Part shown: positions 62,610-64,000 of the stretch, in pieces
How positions within the stretch are numbered: the stretch's first letter is position 1
How the letters are laid out: every line of letters begins with the position of its first letter
NCBI GenBank assembly: GCA_945913015.1
Contig: CAMECH010000005.1
Coordinates: 1 to 64,000, forward strand
From: an uncultured Bacteroides sp.
GTDB lineage: Bacteria > Bacillota > Clostridia > Lachnospirales > Lachnospiraceae
Length of the DNA: 64,000 nt
Direction of reading: 5' to 3'
Notes under the pieces: generated by a model
Database searches by the model: none
What the model was told of the DNA's origin: nothing
Seen by the model: only the letters and a program-made list of their open reading frames with translations
Program-made: the position numbers and the translations under genes

Positions 62610-63161
62610 CTACACGGTCATGATTTCTTTAGTCTTTTCTTCAACACACTTATCAACCTTGGCAATATACTTATCAGTAAGCTCCTGAATACTGTCTTCT
62701 GCGTTCTTTAATTCATCCTCTGAAATTTCATTAGCCTTATTCTGCTTCTTGAATAAATCATTGGCATCTCTTCGTATATTGCGGATTGCAACCTTGGCGT
62801 TCTCGCCTTTCTTCTTAACATCCTTTGATAATTCTTTACGGCGGTCCTCTGTAAGTTCAGGGAATACAAGTCTGATTGCCTTACCGTCATTATTAGGTGT
62901 CAGTCCGAGGTCAGCAATAATAATAGCCTTCTCGATTTCTTTAATAAGGCTTGCTTCCCAAGGCTGTATAAGAATTATTCTTGCTTCCGGCACGGAAATG
63001 TTAGCCACCTGCTGAAGCGGTGTAGGTGAGCCGTAATAATCAATGCGTATTTTATCTAAAATATGCGGATTGGCTCTTCCTGCACGTATTGTGCTAAATT
63101 CCTCTGCCAATGCATCGATTGATCTGTTCATTTTTTCTTCAAATGCTTTAATGTCACTCAT
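62610..63161 (-). CDS. frr: Ribosome recycling factor
   Basis: RRF splits post-termination ribosomes with EF-G. The 183 residues show the typical EEFSTIRAGRANPHILDKIRIDYYGSPTPLQQVANISVPEARIILIQPW and RRDANDLFKKQ segments (named here by their ends). GGAGAACAGAACA precedes ATG. It follows pyrH, the conserved order in bacteria. Confidence 0.98.
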   Translation of the reverse strand: MSDIKAFEEKMNRSIDALAEEFSTIRAGRANPHILDKIRIDYYGSPTPLQQVANISVPEARIILIQPWEASLIKEIEKAIIIADLGLTPNNDGKAIRLVFPELTEDRRKELSKDVKKKGENAKVAIRNIRRDANDLFKKQNKANEISEDELKNAEDSIQELTDKYIAKVDKCVEEKTKEIMTV

Positions 63162-63241
63162 TGTTCTGTTCTCCTATAATTGAATTAATTTGAAAGTATA
63201 TTAACAGTTAAATATAATACATAAAAATACCATTACTTATA

Positions 63242-63955
63242 CTATACAGTTACAACCGTACCGTTGAAATTGCCACTCAGTGCGTTGACAATACTGTTTT
63301 TTTCGTCAAGTCCGAATACCATGAGCGGCATCTTGTTCTCCATACACATAACGGAGGCTGTCATATCAATAACACCCAGTTTTTGATCAACCACTTCCTG
63401 AATTGAAATACTGTCATATTTCTTTGCAGCAGGATTTATCTTCGGATCGCTGTCATATATGCCGTCTATTGCCTTGGCAAGCAATATCGCATCAGCGTCC
63501 ATTTCAATTGCCCTGAGAACAATTCCTGTATCAGTTGAAAAATACGGATGGCCTGTTCCTCCTGCAAAAAATACTACCATGCCCTTTGCAAAATATTTAT
63601 TGGCGCGGTCCTTTGAAAACAGCTTGGTAACATTGCCACATTCAAACGGTGTAAGTATATTGGTCATCATTCCCGCCGAGCGAAAAATCTCCGATACATA
63701 AATGCAGTTCATGATTGTGGCAAGCATACCAATCTGGTCAGCCTTTGTTCTGTCAATATTGTTATTGGAACGTCCTCTCCAGTAGTTACCGCCCCCGATG
63801 ACAATACCAACCTGAATTCCTTTATCGGTAATCTCTTTTACCTGTCTTGCAATATCTTCAATAATCTCGTCATTGTATCCTGACTTTTTGTCACCGGCCA
63901 AAGCCTCTCCGCTAAGCTTAAGAATAACTCTTTTTAAGTCTTTCATGATTATCAC
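63242..63955 (-). CDS. pyrH: UMP kinase
   Basis: UMP kinase phosphorylates UMP to UDP and is a control point of pyrimidine synthesis. The amino acid kinase fold shows VILKLSGEALAGDK at the start. GIVIGGGNYWRG, ADQIGMLATIMN and FFAGGTGHPYFSTDT follow. Length 237 aa. A GTG at 63955 with GGAG five bases upstream is the likely start. An ATG three codons later (63946) is the alternative. Upstream tsf and rpsB would be expected beyond the window edge. Confidence 0.96.
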   Translation of the reverse strand: MIIMKDLKRVILKLSGEALAGDKKSGYNDEIIEDIARQVKEITDKGIQVGIVIGGGNYWRGRSNNNIDRTKADQIGMLATIMNCIYVSEIFRSAGMMTNILTPFECGNVTKLFSKDRANKYFAKGMVVFFAGGTGHPYFSTDTGIVLRAIEMDADAILLAKAIDGIYDSDPKINPAAKKYDSISIQEVVDQKLGVIDMTASVMCMENKMPLMVFGLDEKNSIVNALSGNFNGTVVTV

Positions 63956-64000
63956 ACTGTCTCCATTCAGAAGTCTTAATATTTAAATTATTTTTTTGAT

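Overview
The window is a 64 kb piece of a low-to-mid GC Firmicutes chromosome, most likely a Lachnospiraceae member close to the pectin-degrading genus Lachnospira. This is inferred from gene content, since no rRNA is present. The supporting content is Gram-positive PolC, RNase Y, ZapA, GerW, a biotin-dependent Na+ decarboxylase cluster and a giant secreted PL1+PL9 pectate lyase. Gene starts are mostly AGGAGG-type, and sigma-A promoters with 17 bp spacers are easy to see. About 53 genes are supported. Forty-nine lie on the minus strand, so the window is read almost wholly in one direction. I saw no rRNA, tRNA, CRISPR, prophage or transposase.

Layout: 1-1455 holds an ECF sigma factor and its overlapping membrane anti-sigma-like partner, which runs off the left edge. 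1654-7024 is a five-gene Na+-translocating decarboxylase/transcarboxylase operon (carboxyltransferase, OadG-like, biotin carrier, OadB, OadA) between a clear promoter and a clear terminator. 7176-12766 holds thiN, a two-TM unknown, yicC, rqcH and degV. 12813-18169 is rpmB / asp23-like / fakA / yqeY / recG / a small SH3-like ORF; the nearby DegV could supply the FakB partner of FakA. 18311-21688 is a block of poorly known genes around GerW. 21758-24931 holds lysA, a leucine-rich-repeat protein, a lytic transglycosylase and a NUDIX hydrolase. 25051-30813 is a cell-envelope block: a SEDS-PBP fusion, a U32 peptidase and zapA. 30899-35885 is the glycolytic run gapA, pgk, tpiA, gpmI, separated by terminators. 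36126-39116 holds a Na/Pi cotransporter and a divergent PHP phosphatase. 39204-44261 is the pectate lyase. 44537-51265 is the conserved rimO-pgsA-cinA-recA-recX-rny run with an SOS box at recA. 51642-63955 holds a Gx transporter, a NusG-II protein and pyrH-frr-uppS-cdsA-dxr-rseP-ispG-polC, which covers isoprenoid, lipid-carrier and replication functions.

The most unusual content is intergenic. One family of ~140 bp multi-hairpin elements (full copies at 51269-51424 and 58219-58371, a truncated copy at 37930-37990, shorter traces elsewhere) sits in the 5' leaders of minus-strand genes. Each full copy is flanked by a 12-13 bp direct repeat that is itself the Shine-Dalgarno region of the downstream gene. 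The two full copies keep their hairpins while differing in sequence. A second family has 17 bp inverted repeats (TTGCGAAACTCTTCTTT). It occurs as a short hairpin before rqcH and as a 197 bp nested palindrome before the PHP gene, each ending about 34 nt before the start codon. Neither family is explained by the genes around it.
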